NCBI RefSeq assembly: GCF_003383095.1
Contig: NZ_PSYW01000002.1
Coordinates: 806,001-870,000 of the forward strand
Reading direction: 5' to 3'
Length of the DNA stretch: 64,000 nt
DNA from: Haloferax sp. Atlit-12N
Lineage (GTDB): Archaea > Halobacteriota > Halobacteria > Halobacteriales > Haloferacaceae
Of this stretch, positions 1-9,049 are shown in pieces; position 1 is the first letter of the stretch, and every line of letters starts with the position of its first letter. The position numbers and the translations under genes were made by a program. Below the pieces are notes generated by a model. The model was given only the letters and a program-made list of their open reading frames with translations. It made no database searches and was not told the origin of the DNA.

Positions 1-1306
1 GGGCCTCGAAGCGGGCGAATCGGTAGTCTATATGCACGGTGAAGAATCGAAAACGAACGTTTTGCTGAATGCGGAGCAGGTCAGCATCGACATTTCCGAT
101 GCGCATTTTCTCGACCTCGGCCCGGAAACTGAGTTTTTCACCGAAGACCAATCGTACGATCTCGTCGAGCCGGGTGATGTGCAATCGGAACGATTCACAG
201 AAGACATCATGCAAGCGATCGAGGAGCACGACCCGTCACGCATACTCATCGATCCGATAACGCAGCTCAAGTATATCGAGACAGACCAGTACCAGTACCG
301 CAAGCGCCTCCTGTCGCTCATGCGGTATCTCCGTGACCGAGAGACGACAGTCGTCGGGACGCTCACGACTCGAAGTGACGACAGCGGGAACTGGCCGGAA
401 GACGCGGAGTCGCTGAGTGACGGACTCCTCGATCTCACAAATGGAACGACTGGACGCCGATTCGAAGTGAAGAAACACCGCGGGCTCGGTCACGAGAGTG
501 GCTCACACGGACTTGAGATACGCGCGCAGGGGCTCGAAGTGTATCCACGGATCGTCCCCCAACAGCGAACGACACCGTTCGATCCGAGCGTTCTCTCTTC
601 GGGGAACGACAATCTCGATGCACTGCTGGGAGGCGGTATCAGAGAGGGCTCTGTGACGTTCATTAGCGGTCCAAGCGGCGTCGGGAAAACGACGACTGGA
701 ACACAGTTCCTACACGGCGTTGCCAACCAAGGCAACCCCGCCCTCGGGTTCCTCTTCGAGGAGTCGACAGACCAGTTCAGCTACCGTGCTGAAAACCTCG
801 GGACACCTGTCGGAGACCTCGTCGAACACGGGTTGTTGGAGCTACACGAGATCGAACCGCTTGTACGCTCACCCGAAGAGTTCGCGCAACTCGTGCTCGA
901 TGCCGTTGAACGACAGCGTCCAGATGTCGTGCTAATCGATGGCATTGCAGGCTACAAGATGTCGATTCGGGGCGATGATATGCAACTCGTCCGGCGGCTT
1001 CATACGCTCACACGGACGTTGAAACAACGAGGTATCTCGGTCATCATCACAGACGAGGTTGGCAGAGTCACCGGCGTTGAGTCGCCGACGAGCGCAGGAG
1101 CCAGCTATCTGGCGGACAACGTCGTGTTTCTGTCGTATGTCCAGCAGGCAGGAGGGATGGAACGAATGATTGGCGTACTGAAAAAGCGCCTCGGCGATTT
1201 CGATAACCAGTTTCACCGGTTCACGATCGAAGATGCACAGGGGTTGCAACTGCACGGGCCCTTTGAGACGGCCCCGGACATCACCCGCGGGATCTTCGAC
1301 GAGTAA
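1..1306 (+). CDS. KaiC-like RecA-superfamily ATPase (5' truncated)
   Basis: The reading frame is open from base 2, so the true start lies before the window; the ATG at 32 is internal. The visible part holds the end of a first KaiC-type domain (Walker-B-like RILIDP near base 240) and a complete second domain with Walker A GPSGVGKTTT (about 667-696) and Walker B VLIDG (about 926-943). Double-domain KaiC-like proteins in archaea are ATPases often found beside sensor kinases, and a histidine kinase follows 31 bases downstream, so a joint signalling role is plausible. The second P-loop looks intact; the first cannot be judged because its Walker A lies off the window. Its partner is not known. Confidence 0.85.
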   Translation, partial: GLEAGESVVYMHGEESKTNVLLNAEQVSIDISDAHFLDLGPETEFFTEDQSYDLVEPGDVQSERFTEDIMQAIEEHDPSRILIDPITQLKYIETDQYQYRKRLLSLMRYLRDRETTVVGTLTTRSDDSGNWPEDAESLSDGLLDLTNGTTGRRFEVKKHRGLGHESGSHGLEIRAQGLEVYPRIVPQQRTTPFDPSVLSSGNDNLDALLGGGIREGSVTFISGPSGVGKTTTGTQFLHGVANQGNPALGFLFEESTDQFSYRAENLGTPVGDLVEHGLLELHEIEPLVRSPEEFAQLVLDAVERQRPDVVLIDGIAGYKMSIRGDDMQLVRRLHTLTRTLKQRGISVIITDEVGRVTGVESPTSAGASYLADNVVFLSYVQQAGGMERMIGVLKKRLGDFDNQFHRFTIEDAQGLQLHGPFETAPDITRGIFDE

Positions 1307-1337
1307 GTTGTCCACGACTGTTTGACGATCCTCACTA

Positions 1338-2750
1338 ATGTTTGAGACGAGACACAACGAGACAACGGTTCAGTTGCTCGTGAGTGGTGAACAAGACCAA
1401 TCAGCGATTCGAGAGCTACTGCTGTCGGAGTACGACATCATCGTCGACGACGAGATTCGACCTGCGTCGTGCTACCTGATCGAAGACCGTCTCCTCCCGG
1501 AATACGGTCCGAGGCTATTAGATCGAAAACAGGCCGAACATCCGACGTTTTGTCCGGTCGTGGTGATCAAGCGTCAGGACTCATCGTTCAGCCTCGGAGG
1601 TACACAGCAGATGTGGCAGCGAGAGCAGGCCGTCGTCGACGATATCGTCGCTGCACCAATTGACGAGCAGGTCCTCAACTATCGTCTCAAAAACCTCTGT
1701 ATCCGACGGGTGCAATCTCGAAAGCTCACGACTCAGTACGAAAAAATCGAAGAGCGGTACGAACGACTGTTCGAGTCCGCAGAAGAGGCCATCATCGTCG
1801 TCGACATCGAGTCGAACGAGATTGTCGAGTGCAACAGGGCAGCCTGCGAACTCTTCGGCTACTCCGAGTTCGAACTACAGCGATTTGACCCGTCGGACGT
1901 CATCCAGTTCGAAGACGGCTGTGGGTTCACCGGCCTCACCGAACGCGTCTTCCAACAGGATGCTGGCGTCACGAAGACGCTCGTCTGTACGACACGGTGG
2001 GGACAGAGCGTCCACGCCGAAGCCTCTGCGACGGCGATCGAAAACGCCGAACAACAGTCGATTCTGCTGTTACTTCGAGACATCTCCGAACGGGTCCGGC
2101 GACAAAAACATATTCGTGTACTCAACCGGGTGTTGCGCCACAACATCCGAAACAGTATAAACGTCGTCAGCGGCTACGGCGAGCTCATCTCCGAATCGAC
2201 GGCCGACGACGACGTCAGCGCGTTCGCAGACAACATCGTCGACCGCTCCCAAGAGTTACTCGAACTCAGCGAGAAGTCCAGAACCGTCAGCAACGCGTTC
2301 CAGGCGGGAGATGAGTTACAGTCACTCGACGTCGTCGACGTGCTCGACCGAATTCGAGCAGCACTCACCGACGAGTATCCGCACGCCCGAATCGAGCTGT
2401 CTACGCCTGAGAGCGCGCACGTCTTTGGGAACTCGTATTTGCAGACCGCGTTGTACGAGCTCTGTGAGAACGCAATCGTCCACTCGACACAGGATGTGCC
2501 ACTCGTCGACATCTCCGTAACTGAGGCACAATCAGCCGTAACGGTTCGGATCGAAGACCGTGGAACCGGTATCTCCGAACAAGAACTCGCGATGCTCGAA
2601 GGCGAAGAGACCGCGTTACGTCACGGCAGCGGGCTCGGTCTGTGGATGGTAAACTCCGTCGTCGACGACATCGGCGGCGAACTCGATATCAGCACCGACA
2701 GCACTCGGGGAAGTGTGGTCACGGTCTCGCTCCCGCAACCTGCGGACTGA
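1338..2750 (+). CDS. PAS-domain sensor histidine kinase
   Basis: This 470-residue protein has no membrane segment, so it should sense an intracellular signal. Residues 1-110 resemble a degenerate receiver-like domain. A PAS domain (about 133-245, with EAIIVVD and NRAACELFGYS) follows, then an H-box LRHNIRN with the likely phosphorylated His near residue 268, and a C-terminal HATPase domain (N-box ENAIVH, GTGIS and GSGLGLWMV). It lies 31 bases after the KaiC-like ATPase on the same strand and is probably co-transcribed with it. No response regulator is next to it, as is common in haloarchaea. The family assignment is firm; the signal and target are unknown. Confidence 0.88.
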   Translation: MFETRHNETTVQLLVSGEQDQSAIRELLLSEYDIIVDDEIRPASCYLIEDRLLPEYGPRLLDRKQAEHPTFCPVVVIKRQDSSFSLGGTQQMWQREQAVVDDIVAAPIDEQVLNYRLKNLCIRRVQSRKLTTQYEKIEERYERLFESAEEAIIVVDIESNEIVECNRAACELFGYSEFELQRFDPSDVIQFEDGCGFTGLTERVFQQDAGVTKTLVCTTRWGQSVHAEASATAIENAEQQSILLLLRDISERVRRQKHIRVLNRVLRHNIRNSINVVSGYGELISESTADDDVSAFADNIVDRSQELLELSEKSRTVSNAFQAGDELQSLDVVDVLDRIRAALTDEYPHARIELSTPESAHVFGNSYLQTALYELCENAIVHSTQDVPLVDISVTEAQSAVTVRIEDRGTGISEQELAMLEGEETALRHGSGLGLWMVNSVVDDIGGELDISTDSTRGSVVTVSLPQPAD

Positions 2751-2825
2751 GTCGCGCTATTCTCACGAACCACCTTCGCCGAACCCAGCCCCTATCTGGC
2801 CGGGGCGACTACGCGACGGCGAACC

Positions 2826-3470
2826 ATGCAGGTCGCAGTTATCGGCGCGAACGGCGGTATCGGACGGCAGCTCCTCCCGCGGCTCGCGGACGCCGGTCAC
2901 GACCCCATCGGCGTCGTCCGCGACGAATCGCAGTTCGAGGCGGTCCGCGACCGCGGCGGCGAGCCGCGACTGGGCGACCTCGAAGGCGACTTCGAAGCGG
3001 CGCTCGACGGGGCCGACGCCGTCGTGTTCACCGCCGGGTCCGGCGGGTCGACTGGCGCGGACAAAACGCTCATGGTCGACCTCTGGGGCGCTCGACGGGT
3101 GATTGACGCCTGTGTCGAGGCGGGCATCGACCGCTTCGTGATGGTGAGCTCCATCGGCGCTGGCGACCCGCTTTCCGGCCCCGAGCCGCTGCGCCCGTAT
3201 CTAGTCGCCAAGCGCTGTGCCGACGACTACCTCAAACAGTCGTCGCTCGACGCGACGATTCTCCGCCCCACGAGACTCACCGACGCGGACGGCACCGGTA
3301 CTGTCTCGCTGACCGTCGAGGGTCTCGACGGCGACACGCCCGAGATTCCGCGGGCCGACGTGGCGCAGGCGGTCGTCGCCTGCCTCGATATCGACCGAAC
3401 GGTCGGCGAGACGATGCACCTCACGGGTGGGGAGACGCCTATCGAGCAGGCGCTCGGTGGCGACGACTGA
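2826..3470 (+). CDS. NAD(P)-binding Rossmann-fold protein (atypical SDR, NAD(P)H-binding family)
   Basis: This 214-residue protein opens with a dinucleotide-binding motif, GANGGIGRQL, directly after the first beta strand. It continues with VVRDE, a GADAVVFTAG segment and MVSSIGAG, the pattern of atypical short-chain dehydrogenase/YwnB-like proteins. The C-terminal GETMHLTGGETPIEQAL is typical of haloarchaeal members annotated as sugar epimerase-like or SDR-family oxidoreductases. The canonical YxxxK pair is not clear (a Y followed by LVAKR is present), so the reaction cannot be named. It sits 75 bases after the histidine kinase and has its own start context. It may be a redox-related or regulatory NAD(P) sensor. 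Confidence 0.8.
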   Translation: MQVAVIGANGGIGRQLLPRLADAGHDPIGVVRDESQFEAVRDRGGEPRLGDLEGDFEAALDGADAVVFTAGSGGSTGADKTLMVDLWGARRVIDACVEAGIDRFVMVSSIGAGDPLSGPEPLRPYLVAKRCADDYLKQSSLDATILRPTRLTDADGTGTVSLTVEGLDGDTPEIPRADVAQAVVACLDIDRTVGETMHLTGGETPIEQALGGDD

Positions 3471-3551
3471 GCCGGTGCCGCTCGCGGTCATTGGAAGACC
3501 AGACCGACATCAGGCGGTTTCATACTCCTCCGCCGAGCAGGTAGCGAAACC

Positions 3552-4760
3552 GTGAGTACGACACCGGACGCGACGGGCACGCGACACGAGATACTGGGCA
3601 TCGTCGTCGGCTTCTTCCTGCTTTCGACGGCGGCGGCGGCTTACGAAATCGCCCCGGCGAGCGTGCTGCCGGTGATTCAAGAGTCCCTCGGGCTGAGCGC
3701 GAGCGCGGCGGGGTGGCTCGTCAGCATCATGTACGCGACGGCGGTCGTCACGAGCGTCCCCATCGGCGTCGTCCTCGACCGCTTTTCGGTGCGCCGCGTC
3801 GTCGCGCTCGCGACCGTCGCGCTCGTCGTCGCCGGCGGCTGGGGCTGGTACGCGGCCACCGCCGGCACGTACGGCTGGCTCCTCGTCTCGCGGGTGCTCG
3901 GCGGCCTCGCGTACGTCACGTTCTGGAACGCGGGCGCGAACGTCGTCGGGAGCGCGGTCCCCACGGAACAGCGCGCGACTGCGGTCGGCGTGTTCACCGC
4001 GAGCGCGCCGGTCGGCTTCGCCCTCGGGCAGTTCGGGAGCCCGCTCATCGCGAACGTCGCCGGGTGGCCTGCGATTCTCCCGCTGTACGCCGCGGTCGCC
4101 GTCATCGGCGTCGTCTTTTTCATGCTCGCGACCCGCCGCCGCGTCCCCGGCGTCGACGCGCCCGCGCCCGACCAGGCGGCGCTCCGCGAACTGTTCGGGA
4201 GTCGAGCGGTCTGGACCGTCTGCGCACTCTGCTTTCTCGCCTACTCGCTGTACCTGTTCGTCAACACGTGGCTCCCGAGTTTCCTCGCCAGCGAGTTCCC
4301 GATTTCGCTGGCCGCAAGCGGTCTCCTGACCGCGTTGTTCCCCGCTATCGGCGCGGTCGCGCGCTCGACCAGCGGCGTGGTCACCGACCGCGTGTTCGGC
4401 GGTCGTCGTCGCCGGGTCATCGTCTCGTCGTTCGCCGTCGCAACGCCCGCGGTCGTCGCGTTCGCGTTCGTCTCGGAACTCGGCGCGGTCGTCGGTGCGG
4501 TCGTCGTCGTCGGCTTCGCCATCCAGCTCGTCACGGGGCTCATCTTCTCGTACATCGCAGAACTCGTCGCCCCCGCGGTGCGGACCACGGCCGTCTCGCT
4601 CCTGACGAGCGTCGGACTCCTCGGCGCGTTCGCCGCCCCCATCGCCGCCGGTGCGATTATCGACTACGCGGGATACGCCCCGGCGTTCTTCGCCGCCGGC
4701 GGCGTCGCCGTCGTCGGTGTGTTGTTGGCGCTCCGAGCACCTGAGCCGAGTCGGGTGTAA
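3552..4760 (+). CDS. Major facilitator superfamily transporter
   Basis: The protein has 402 residues with twelve predicted membrane helices and no signal peptide. It begins at a GTG codon just after a charged N-terminus (STTPDATGTRHE). The loop after TM2 carries the MFS signature region (GVVLDRFSVRRV), and a matching loop in the second half (GVVTDRVFGGRRRR) shows the internal duplication. The closest general pattern is the CynX/NimT-like or drug/anion permease group. The substrate cannot be told from sequence, and no neighbouring gene is suggestive. It stands alone between a Rossmann protein and a small membrane protein. Confidence 0.85.
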   Translation: MSTTPDATGTRHEILGIVVGFFLLSTAAAAYEIAPASVLPVIQESLGLSASAAGWLVSIMYATAVVTSVPIGVVLDRFSVRRVVALATVALVVAGGWGWYAATAGTYGWLLVSRVLGGLAYVTFWNAGANVVGSAVPTEQRATAVGVFTASAPVGFALGQFGSPLIANVAGWPAILPLYAAVAVIGVVFFMLATRRRVPGVDAPAPDQAALRELFGSRAVWTVCALCFLAYSLYLFVNTWLPSFLASEFPISLAASGLLTALFPAIGAVARSTSGVVTDRVFGGRRRRVIVSSFAVATPAVVAFAFVSELGAVVGAVVVVGFAIQLVTGLIFSYIAELVAPAVRTTAVSLLTSVGLLGAFAAPIAAGAIIDYAGYAPAFFAAGGVAVVGVLLALRAPEPSRV

Positions 4761-4883
4761 GCCAACGCAGTTGGGTACGACAACAGGTCGTGTGTTCGCC
4801 CACAACTGCTGGCCCCACCCTCGCGACTATTTATATATTAACTATTCAGTCACTTTATGTATACGGGAACCCGACGAATCAGT

Positions 4884-5033
4884 ATGGCTCGCGCAGTCAA
4901 CCCCGTTCGAACCGACTACTCGAACATTCAGATGGGTCTCATGGGGACGCTCATCGTCGCTGGAATCGCGGTCCTCATGATCCCGTTCGCGCCGTTCATC
5001 CTCCTCGGACTGGTGTGGCGGCTGTTCCACTAG
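4884..5033 (+). CDS. Small membrane protein, 49 residues
   Basis: The ATG at 4884 opens a 49-codon frame ending in TAG at 5031-5033. The product starts MARAVNPVRTDYS, followed by one long hydrophobic stretch (about residues 18-46) that could form one or two short helices and ends WRLFH. An AT-rich promoter-like stretch (TTTATATATTAA, about 4829-4840) lies about 45 bases upstream. The pattern matches a family of very small haloarchaeal membrane proteins of unknown function (of the DUF7535 kind, from memory). No function is inferred. Confidence 0.7.
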   Translation: MARAVNPVRTDYSNIQMGLMGTLIVAGIAVLMIPFAPFILLGLVWRLFH

Positions 5034-5139
5034 GCGCGTCGACCTCCCGACAAGCTGCAGTTCGACACGTGTTTTTCCACCCCGTTTGACGCCCGAGTCC
5101 GAACCTCCCGACGAGTGTCGGTGGAGCGTGGTCGACGCC

Positions 5140-6282
5140 TCAGCTTCGAAGCGCGTCGACCGGGCGGTCGTTGGCGGCCTTCCACGCCGGATAGACACCG
5201 CTCAGAACGCTCGCCACGACGGCGAACGCGAAACCGAACAGGAGATACTGGGAGCTACTCCAGTTGAACACGGCCATCGCGTTGCCCGTGAGTAACTGGA
5301 ACATGACCAGTCCGACACCGAGTGACCCGAGCGCGCCGACGACGCCACCGACAGCGCCCATGAGGGCGGCCTCGGTCAGAATCATCCGGAGCACCTCACC
5401 GCGGCGAATCCCGACCGCACGGAGGACGCCGATTTCGCCGCGGCGTTCGACCGTGCTCATCAGCATCACGTTGAGGATGGCGACACTCGCCACGACGAGC
5501 GAGATGGCACCGATACCGAGTAGCGCGTAGTTGAGCGTGTTCAGGAACGTGTCGAGGCTGTCTAAGCTCCCGAACGTGCTCACGCGTAACTCCTCGTCGT
5601 CTTCTTCGTTGAACTGGCTATCGATGACGTCAGCGAGGGTCCCGGCCGCGTCGCTACTGCCGGCGGCGACGGTCACCGTATCGTAGCCGTCCTGCTCAGA
5701 GAGCGCCGACATCGGTAACACGAGCTGTCCGCCACCACCACCGAAGCCACCCGACCCCTCGAGGAACCCGCTGATTCGATATATCTGGCCGTCGTACTCG
5801 ACGGGGTCACCGGGTTCGAGGTCGAGTGTCTCGGCGGTGCTGTTACTGATTAGCGCCCCCGACGCCAGCCGACTCGGTGCGTCGCCCGACGTGAGGTTGT
5901 ACAGCGCGGCCGCATTGGTCACCCCCGTGACGCTCATCCGTGCCTCCTCGCCGTTTCGGGCCGTCAGCGTCGTCGAGTTCGACTTCTGTGGGACCACCTC
6001 CGCGTCACTCACGATGTCTCGGAGCGTTTCGACCTGCGCTCGGGTGACGCCGTCGGTGGCGCTGTCCGCTCCCGACGAAATCGTCACGTCGCCGCCGATG
6101 GAGCCGAGATCGGAGGTCGCCTGCTGTTGGAGCGCTGCACCAGCCATCCCGAGCGAGGCAATGGAAATCACGCCGATGACGATGCCGAGCGCCGCCAGCA
6201 ACGTTCGCGTTCGATTGCGGCCGAGATTGCGCCACGCCATGAGGGCGCTCGGATACCGCCACAGATAGTCGGCGATACTCAC
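5140..6282 (-). CDS. MacB/FtsX-type ABC transporter permease
   Basis: This 380-residue permease has one N-terminal membrane helix (TRTLLAALGIVIGVISIAS), a large extracellular MacB-like periplasmic-core domain (about 50-260) and three C-terminal helices of the FtsX fold, with the conserved segment ERRGEIGVLRAVGIRR. MacB/LolE-type permeases use ATP to act on molecules outside or within the membrane rather than to import solutes. The gene overlaps the ATPase gene by four bases and ends a three-gene operon (CARDB protein, ATPase, permease). The likely role is export or extraction of a lipoprotein, peptide or antibiotic-like compound, with the CARDB protein as extracellular partner. Confidence 0.88.
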   Translation of the reverse strand: MSIADYLWRYPSALMAWRNLGRNRTRTLLAALGIVIGVISIASLGMAGAALQQQATSDLGSIGGDVTISSGADSATDGVTRAQVETLRDIVSDAEVVPQKSNSTTLTARNGEEARMSVTGVTNAAALYNLTSGDAPSRLASGALISNSTAETLDLEPGDPVEYDGQIYRISGFLEGSGGFGGGGGQLVLPMSALSEQDGYDTVTVAAGSSDAAGTLADVIDSQFNEEDDEELRVSTFGSLDSLDTFLNTLNYALLGIGAISLVVASVAILNVMLMSTVERRGEIGVLRAVGIRRGEVLRMILTEAALMGAVGGVVGALGSLGVGLVMFQLLTGNAMAVFNWSSSQYLLFGFAFAVVASVLSGVYPAWKAANDRPVDALRS

Positions 6283-6956
6283 GGCTGGGCCACCTCTTGG
6301 ATGACGCCGTCGACGATGCGGACGGTGGTGTCAGTGTAGTCGAGCATCTGGTCGTCGTGGGTGACCGCGACGATAGCGACGTTCTCGTCTTCTTTCAGCC
6401 GCGTCAGCTCTTCGAGAATCGTCTTTCCGGTGTCCTGGTCGAGGTTCCCCGTCGGCTCGTCGGCCAAGAGGATATCCGGTTCGTTGATGAGCGAGCGCGC
6501 GACTGCGACGCGCTGTTGCTGGCCGCCCGACAACTGGTCGGGCGTGTGGTCTAAGCGGTCGCCGAGTCCCACGCGGCGAAGTAACTCAACCGCGCGGTCG
6601 TGTCTGTCTACCGATGTGTTCCACATCGAGGGGAGTTCGACGTTCTCGACCGCCGTCAGCATCGGGAGCAGGTGGAAGTCCTGGAACACGAATCCGATTC
6701 CCGTCCGGCGCTCTTCGGTGAGTTCGTCCTCGCTGAAGTCGGTCACGTCGTGGGCGTCGAGGTGGACGTGACCTTCGGTCGGCGTATCGAGTAGGCCGAT
6801 CATGTTGAGCATGGTACTCTTGCCCGAACCCGAAGGGCCGATGACGGTGACCATCTCACCGCGGTCGGCGGTGAAGTCTACGCCTTTGAGCGCCTCGACC
6901 GTTTCCACGCCGCTTTGGTAGCGCTTGACGACGTCCTCGAGTTCGATGACGCTCAT
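6279..6956 (-). CDS. ABC transporter ATP-binding protein (LolD/MacB type)
   Basis: This 225-residue ATPase has Walker A GPSGSGKST, Q-loop FVFQDFHLLP, signature LSGGQQQR, Walker B ILLADEPTGNLD and an H-loop in VTHD. The sequence TGNLD after Walker B and the short length are typical of the LolD/MacB/FtsE branch. It overlaps both neighbours by four bases (the CARDB protein upstream, the permease downstream), which indicates translational coupling. It should energise the MacB-type permease as a homodimer. Confidence 0.92.
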   Translation of the reverse strand: MSVIELEDVVKRYQSGVETVEALKGVDFTADRGEMVTVIGPSGSGKSTMLNMIGLLDTPTEGHVHLDAHDVTDFSEDELTEERRTGIGFVFQDFHLLPMLTAVENVELPSMWNTSVDRHDRAVELLRRVGLGDRLDHTPDQLSGGQQQRVAVARSLINEPDILLADEPTGNLDQDTGKTILEELTRLKEDENVAIVAVTHDDQMLDYTDTTVRIVDGVIQEVAQP

Positions 6957-8419
6957 GACTGTTGTCGCCGCCAGTAGAGACCAGCACCACCGACCGCAAC
7001 GGCGAGTGCGAGACCGAGTGCCGCCACCGAGAGGCCGCTGCTGCCTCCACCGGAGCTACTACTCGCAGCCGCATCGCCTTGCGCGGCCGACTCGCTCGAT
7101 TCGAGGTCGACGTCGACCGTCCGGACGAACTGCTCACCGCCCGCGGAGTAGCGGATTTCGACGGGAAGGCTGTCGACTGAGCCGTTTGACCCCGTATCGG
7201 CAGTCAGTTCGAACGTGGCGAACTCGCTCGACTCGACGGTGCCGACGAAGTACTCGCCGTTCGGCGCGGCCGGACTGACGCCATCCGCGTCGCCGACGCT
7301 CATGAGCACGGAGTCGGCGTCGGTACTTCCGACGTTGGCGGCATCGCCGCTCAGCGTGACCGTCGAGCCGCTCCGCGTCGCTTCGATACCGGTCAGTTCG
7401 ATGTTCGACAACTCGCGGGGGTTGTAGTCGATGGTCGTTTCGGTCGTGTGCGCGTCGCCACCAGCGGTGTACGCGGCGACGATGGTTACTGCACCCGTGG
7501 GAATGTCAGTTCCGCTGAGTGCGAACGTCTGCGACGACTTGGGGTCGACGTCCGAGACGAGGGCGCGTTCAACCACCGTTCCGTCGACGACTGCCCGGAA
7601 CTGAACGTCGGTGAGGCCGACGTTCCCATACTCTGTGAGCGTCGTCCGAATGACCGACGACCCGTTCGACTCGGCCACTGTCGCGGTGAGACCAGTGTCG
7701 ATGTCAGCGGACTCGGCGGTCACCGTCTTCTCGGCGATTGCCGTCCGTGTTGCTCCGGTCGTGGTCTTGTACTGGACCGTCGCGCGGAGCGTGTGCTCAC
7801 CGGCTTCGGGAAAGGTCACGTTGTACGCGTAGTCGGCGTGCGAACCGGGTGCGAGCGAGGCACTCACGCGTTTCGGGTCGTCGACACTGGCGTCGCCGCC
7901 GAGCGTGAGCTTGACGTTCGAAATCGCGTCGGTGTCACCGTTGGCAACGGTCACCCCGACGGAACGCTCGTCACCCGCGACGGGGTCAAGGGATTCGAAC
8001 GAAATCGCGGCCTCGTCTGGGGTCTCGACGTCTACGTATATCGGGTAGCTCACCCGTGTGTATTCACCGCTTTGTCCTCTAATGGCCGCCTGAACGGTAA
8101 GCCGTTTTCTCCCCGCTTCGTCGAGGGTGACGCTCATGGGAACGCTCATCTCGCGTCCCGAGATGAGCGATCCGAGATCTTCGGCCCGCGCGTATTCGGT
8201 CCCGCTCGGGTCGCGGAGATACACGTCGGTCACCTCGCCCGCCTCGTCGCCGACATTGCTCAAGTTGACGGTGACTTCGAACGGTTCGCCCGGTGCGGGG
8301 TCGCTCACGGACGCGTCGGCATCGATGGCGACTTGGGTCGCACCTGCCGTACTCGCGACGGCACCGACCGACGACGTGAGCAACAACAACGCGAACACAG
8401 CGGAGACGAGTCGTTTCAC
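6953..8419 (-). CDS. Secreted CARDB-like protein with C-terminal membrane anchor
   Basis: This 488-residue protein has an N-terminal signal sequence (KRLVSAVFALLLLTSSVGAVAS) and repeated beta-sandwich stretches of CARDB type (for example VTVNLSNVGDEAGEV and VNGDTDAISNVKLTLGG). A low-complexity Ser/Gly linker precedes one C-terminal helix that ends in RRQQS. This is the layout of a cell-surface protein held by a C-terminal anchor. It is the first gene of the operon with the ATPase and MacB-type permease and probably acts as the extracellular adaptor of that exporter. The exact cargo is unknown. Confidence 0.82.
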   Translation of the reverse strand: MKRLVSAVFALLLLTSSVGAVASTAGATQVAIDADASVSDPAPGEPFEVTVNLSNVGDEAGEVTDVYLRDPSGTEYARAEDLGSLISGREMSVPMSVTLDEAGRKRLTVQAAIRGQSGEYTRVSYPIYVDVETPDEAAISFESLDPVAGDERSVGVTVANGDTDAISNVKLTLGGDASVDDPKRVSASLAPGSHADYAYNVTFPEAGEHTLRATVQYKTTTGATRTAIAEKTVTAESADIDTGLTATVAESNGSSVIRTTLTEYGNVGLTDVQFRAVVDGTVVERALVSDVDPKSSQTFALSGTDIPTGAVTIVAAYTAGGDAHTTETTIDYNPRELSNIELTGIEATRSGSTVTLSGDAANVGSTDADSVLMSVGDADGVSPAAPNGEYFVGTVESSEFATFELTADTGSNGSVDSLPVEIRYSAGGEQFVRTVDVDLESSESAAQGDAAASSSSGGGSSGLSVAALGLALAVAVGGAGLYWRRQQS

Positions 8420-8701
8420 CGACGCTCCACCCCGGTTCCGCTCCGACGACGAGCGAGTCGCCGTCTACTCGATTGACAGGGCAATACTCGAACGCGGCCA
8501 TCAGAGACTGGCTGTCGTTTCACGAGAGAGCAAGCGACAGACAGGTGATTAAACACCGACACAGATTTTCTGGGTCGGAAAGTTTGACCGGGGTGCAGAG
8601 TTCCGACTGCCGTCTCGCCCTATGTGCATATAAGGCGACGCACGTTTTCCGGCCCAGAAAATCGACGCACCGATAAACATCACTCACGATGATATCCCGT
8701 T
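8420..8701. promoter_or_regulatory. Divergent promoter region with a long inverted repeat
   Basis: This 282-base gap separates the leftward CARDB/ABC operon from the rightward HTH gene. It holds a near-perfect inverted repeat with arms at 8566-8581 and 8646-8661 (15 of 16 positions pair), separated by 64 bases. Between the arms lies a TATA-like CATATAAGG at about 8629-8637, which also reads as CCTTATATG on the other strand. The arrangement suggests one operator system controlling promoters in both directions, possibly through the HTH protein encoded next to it. This is inference from layout. Confidence 0.5.
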
Positions 8702-9049
8702 GTGTGTGAGGAGTCCGCATCGGAGGAAGTCTACCGCCTCCTCGACGACGAATACGCACGAACCATCCTCACGTCGACAGACACGACAGCCAAGTCCGCC
8801 AAAGAGCTTAGCGAAGCATGCGACGCGTCGCTCCCGACGATTTACCGGCGCACCGAGCGCCTGATCGACTGCGGGCTTCTCGAAGAGCAGACCGAACTCG
8901 AGGGCGATGGACACCACTACAGCGTCTACAAAGCACGACTCAAGCGCCTCACGGTGGAATTAGAGAACAATGAACTCAAACTCACAATCGAAGAACGGGA
9001 GCCCGAGACGATGGCGGACCGCTTCACGCGAATCTGGGAGGAACTGTGA
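8702..9049 (+). CDS. Winged helix-turn-helix (ArsR-like) regulator
   Basis: This 115-residue protein begins at GTG; an in-frame stop lies just upstream at 8690-8692, so no earlier start is possible. Residues 10-65 form a winged HTH (EEVYRLLDDEYARTIL, then SKELSEACDASLPTIYRR as the recognition region). The C-terminal half is a short beta-rich, charged segment. The stop codon TGA overlaps the ATG of the next gene, a small membrane protein, and HTH plus small membrane protein pairs of this kind recur in haloarchaea. It may regulate its own divergent region, which has a long inverted repeat. Confidence 0.83.
   Translation: MCEESASEEVYRLLDDEYARTILTSTDTTAKSAKELSEACDASLPTIYRRTERLIDCGLLEEQTELEGDGHHYSVYKARLKRLTVELENNELKLTIEEREPETMADRFTRIWEEL

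Noticed and set aside
3510..4805. Long open frame on the minus strand opposite the MFS gene
   Set aside because: Highly charged Arg/Asp composition typical of antisense frames in GC-rich DNA; the plus-strand gene has clear membrane helices.
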